From: Desulfohalobiaceae bacterium
Lineage (GTDB): Bacteria > Desulfobacterota > Desulfovibrionia > Desulfovibrionales > Desulfothermaceae
NCBI GenBank assembly: GCA_027013815.1
Contig: JALWFY010000116.1
Location: 1-34,509, forward strand
Direction: 5' to 3'
Length of the DNA: 34,509 nt
In this document: positions 32,268 to 34,509 of the stretch, one piece after another
Position numbering within the stretch: the first letter of the stretch is position 1
Layout of the letters: the number at the start of each line of letters is the position of its first letter
Position numbers and translations under genes: made by a program
Notes under the pieces: model-generated
The model's database searches: none
What the model was told of the DNA's origin: nothing
Seen by the model: only the letters and a program-made list of their open reading frames with translations

Positions 32268-32663
32268 ATGAAAGGATTTAAATTTGGCCTAGGCTTAGGG
32301 ATAATAATTTGTTTTGTCTTTATCTTTATTATGGCCATAAGTTATGATCAAGAGGACATGAAAGAGATATATTCTCCTGCATTTAAAACCCATCAAAGAC
32401 CACCAGCTATATTTATTCACGACAAACACAATGAAAAAGCAGGCCTTGACGATTGTAGTATATGTCATCATCTTTATGAAAACGGGAAATTAGTAGAAGG
32501 GGGAATGAGTGTTGGTGAACCATGTTCTGAATGTCACAAATTAACAAAGACCAAAGACAACAAAATTCCCCTAATGGAAGCATATCACAAAATGTGCATT
32601 GGTTGTCATAAAAAAAGAGGGAAAGGCCCTATGGCCTGTGGTGAATGTCATGTCAAAAAATAA
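32268..32663 (+). CDS. Tetraheme cytochrome c3-family protein, membrane-anchored or secreted
   Basis: 131 aa from ATG at 32268 (AGGG 6 nt upstream; TTG 32262 less likely). An N-terminal hydrophobic segment (7-25) is a signal or signal anchor. Four CXXCH haem sites: Cys63-His67, Cys86-His90, Cys110-His114 and Cys124-His128, with His51, His54, His68 and His107 available as distal ligands, as in bis-His class III cytochromes. A periplasmic electron carrier typical of sulfate or metal reducers. The redox partner is unknown. Its 3' end overlaps the next gene by 14 bp. Confidence 0.9.
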   Translation: MKGFKFGLGLGIIICFVFIFIMAISYDQEDMKEIYSPAFKTHQRPPAIFIHDKHNEKAGLDDCSICHHLYENGKLVEGGMSVGEPCSECHKLTKTKDNKIPLMEAYHKMCIGCHKKRGKGPMACGECHVKK

Positions 32664-33504
32664 AATAATTGGGATCTTCATTATATTTCTTATTTTTTTA
32701 CCTGCATCTGCCTTTGCGTGGGGACTAGGAGTTCACCTTGACTTAGGCATGTATCTACTAGACAATATCAGTCTACTTGCACCCACTATAGGAGAGAGTA
32801 TAATAAATTATAGGTGGTATTTTTTATATGGTTGTCTTAGCCCTGATGTGTTAATTGGCAAGGGCAAAAAGATCTCAAGGACCCATTCACACAACTTTGA
32901 GACTGCACTCAAAATCATAAACAGTAATGAACCTGCACTCAAGGCATATGGAGCGGGATATCTAAGCCATTTAGCAGCAGACGTGGTAGCCCATAATTAT
33001 TTAGTACCCAACATGCTCCAATTATTTAAATTAAATCGTGGGAAAATATTTCATATATTAATAGAGGGGTGTATAGATCGAAATATAGGAACAAACCAAG
33101 ATATTTTTAAAAAAATAATAAAGTCTAATTTTAAAGAAGCAGATGATTTACTACTTAAGATTGTGCAAAAGAAAAGAGCTATCTTTAAGATCAAAAAGGC
33201 CATTTTTAAAAAAGGGATCTCTATCAACTTTTTAACCACTAAAAACAATGTCCAAGAAAAATATTCAGTTATACAAAACAAGGTATTAGATTCATGGGAC
33301 TATATAGAGAACATGGTTGAAATGTCTCAAAAGGCAATTATAGACTGTTTAAACAAAAGGACATCGTCAGATCTTATTAAATATGACCCGATGGGGTTTA
33401 AAAACCTAAAAATAGCAAAAACAAGTAATAAAATTAGTTTTAAAAAAAGACACAGGGGTGTGGTACCTTTTTTTGTTCCCTCAACAAGTCTTCTAAACCT
33501 ATAA
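32650..33504 (+). CDS. Zinc-dependent phospholipase C-like secreted protein
   Basis: 284 aa from ATG at 32650, chosen because it begins an obvious signal peptide (MSKNKIIGIFIIFLIFL, cleavage after AFA); an upstream start at 32599 lies within the cytochrome gene. After cleavage the mature protein would begin with Trp (WGLGVHLDLG). In B. cereus-type PLC the N-terminal Trp ligates zinc. Further candidate ligands: His in GVHLD, Asp in CLSPDV, His in RTHSHNFE, and the AGYLSHLAADVVAHNY motif of the family. Substrate unknown. Overlaps the cytochrome gene by 14 bp. Confidence 0.85.
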   Translation: MSKNKIIGIFIIFLIFLPASAFAWGLGVHLDLGMYLLDNISLLAPTIGESIINYRWYFLYGCLSPDVLIGKGKKISRTHSHNFETALKIINSNEPALKAYGAGYLSHLAADVVAHNYLVPNMLQLFKLNRGKIFHILIEGCIDRNIGTNQDIFKKIIKSNFKEADDLLLKIVQKKRAIFKIKKAIFKKGISINFLTTKNNVQEKYSVIQNKVLDSWDYIENMVEMSQKAIIDCLNKRTSSDLIKYDPMGFKNLKIAKTSNKISFKKRHRGVVPFFVPSTSLLNL

Positions 33505-33526
33505 ACCCAAAAAGCGAGAAAAGGCC

Positions 33527-34444
33527 ATGAGTAAGTTAAAAAAAATTTTAGAACAAGGTCATTTTGCATTAACAGGAGAGCTTGGACCTCCTAGGGGAAT
33601 CAATATAGAGGCAGTGAAAAAAAAGGCCTCATATCTTAAAGGTGTGGTTGATGCAGTAAATATCACTGATAATCAAACCGCAGTTGTCAGGATGTCAAGC
33701 TGGGCCACCTCATTATTGGTGCTTCAAGAAGGGCTAGAGCCTGTGTATCAAATGGTGTGTCGGGATAGGAATAGGCTGGCAATGCAGGCAGACATACTTG
33801 GGGCATATGCCCATGGGATCAGGAACATGCTCTGTCTATCTGGAGACCACCAACAATTTGGGGATCATCCCTTTGCAAAGGGTGTCTATGATGTGGATTC
33901 TATTCAATTGATATCAATAGTGAAAAAAATGAGGGATCAGGAAAAATTCCAAACAGGGGGAGACTTAGACGGTGCTCCCAAAGAGATGTTTATAGGAGCT
34001 GCTGCAAATCCATTTGCTGATCCATTGGAATGGAGAATACACCGATTGGCAAAAAAAATCGAGGCAGGTGCACAATTTATCCAGACCCAGTGCATATACA
34101 ATATGAAGAGGATGAGAGAGTGGGTAAAAGAAGCAAATGATATGGGACTCACTGAAAAGGTGTACATCTTAGCAGGGATCACTCCCATGAAGAGCCTTGG
34201 TATGGCCAAATACATGCAGGCAAAGGTACCAGGAATGGATGTGCCAGATGAAATTATCAAGAGGTTGAAAGGGGTAAACAAAAAAGATCAGGCCAAGGAA
34301 GGTATAAAAATAGCCTGTGAAATGATAGAGGAATTTAAAGAAATGAAGGGAATAGCTGGGATACATCTTATGGCCATTGAAAGGGAACACAAGGTGCCTG
34401 AAATAGCTGAAATGGCCAAACTCTTGCCAAGACCTAATGTATAA
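33527..34444 (+). CDS. metF: Methylenetetrahydrofolate reductase, MetF family
   Basis: 305 aa. Family features: ALTGELGPPRGINIEAV (N-terminal strand with catalytic Glu), VNITDNQTAVVRMS, CRDRNRLAMQADILGAYAHGIRNMLCLSGDH, FIGAAANPFADP, AGAQFIQTQCIYN and AGITPMKSLGMAKYM. Interconverts methylene- and methyl-tetrahydrofolate, serving methionine synthesis or the methyl branch of the Wood-Ljungdahl pathway; the short form is common in anaerobes that use the latter. It starts 22 nt after the phospholipase gene. From 34445 to the window end no gene start is visible. Confidence 0.93.
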   Translation: MSKLKKILEQGHFALTGELGPPRGINIEAVKKKASYLKGVVDAVNITDNQTAVVRMSSWATSLLVLQEGLEPVYQMVCRDRNRLAMQADILGAYAHGIRNMLCLSGDHQQFGDHPFAKGVYDVDSIQLISIVKKMRDQEKFQTGGDLDGAPKEMFIGAAANPFADPLEWRIHRLAKKIEAGAQFIQTQCIYNMKRMREWVKEANDMGLTEKVYILAGITPMKSLGMAKYMQAKVPGMDVPDEIIKRLKGVNKKDQAKEGIKIACEMIEEFKEMKGIAGIHLMAIEREHKVPEIAEMAKLLPRPNV

Positions 34445-34509
34445 ATACTCCACTCTCACTAAATAAAAATATATATCAAGGCCCCAAAAAGGTGAAGACA
34501 GGTATAATT

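Noticed and set aside
32599-32649. Upstream start for the phospholipase C-like gene
   Set aside because: Those residues are the cytochrome gene read in another frame; the ATG at 32650 begins a clear signal peptide.

Overview
The window reads as an ordinary chromosomal segment of an AT-rich, Gram-negative, anaerobic bacterium, most likely a Desulfobacterota-type sulfate reducer or a close relative. This is inferred from gene content: a periplasmic tetraheme cytochrome c3-like protein, a DsrE-family protein, FdhD, a short MetF-type methylenetetrahydrofolate reductase, and the neighbourhood tRNA-Leu / tig / clpP / clpX / lon. Heavy use of AGG (Arg) and ATA (Ile) codons would fit a thermophile. 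The species cannot be fixed from the sequence alone.

Layout. From 1 to about 29.6 kb almost everything lies on the minus strand. In transcription order for each block: metX-metW (29638-27572); DUF6485-GAF protein-mreB (27447-25230); suhB-like (24709-23915); dsrE-like (23681-23337); acyl-CoA synthetase (23054-21456); nadK-mltA-gatB (20375-16909); mtnA-der-ilvE-dnaX (16627-11667); ybaB-recR-recD2 (11396-8287); tRNA-Leu and tig (8180-6661); clpP-clpX-lon (6216-1847); and a MoxR AAA ATPase with a CoxE-like protein cut by the window edge (1456-1). One plus-strand gene, a degenerate NUDIX protein, sits at 20771-21262. After a 627-bp divergent spacer holding an apparent IS110-type transposase relic, the plus strand carries nadA-fdhD, a tetraheme cytochrome, a zinc-dependent phospholipase C-like protein and metF.

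The genes are housekeeping: protein quality control (trigger factor, ClpXP, Lon), replication and recombination (DnaX, RecR, YbaB, RecD2), translation (GatB, Der, tRNA-Leu), cell wall and shape (MltA, MreB), NAD(P) synthesis (NadA, NadK), methionine synthesis and salvage (MetX, MetW, MtnA, MetF) and branched-chain amino acids (IlvE).

The unusual content is in the spacers. (1) A BOX-like element of about 110 bp is built from ordered short palindromes, here named P1-P3-P2-P5-P1. It occurs complete and inverted at 24919-25027, as a tandem, partly interrupted array at 28182-28486, and as a decayed relic at 20463-20517. The stems differ between copies by paired, compensatory changes. (2) A second, composite spacer repeat occurs five times (near 1.7, 11.5, 16.8, 20.6 and 24.8 kb). 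It contains an AT hairpin, inverted GGCNAAA heptads and an AATTTTG-rich palindrome, and always points the same way relative to the next gene. (3) The first element is inserted inside a copy of the second, which gives a natural empty-site comparison within this one window. No CRISPR array, intact IS or prophage was seen.
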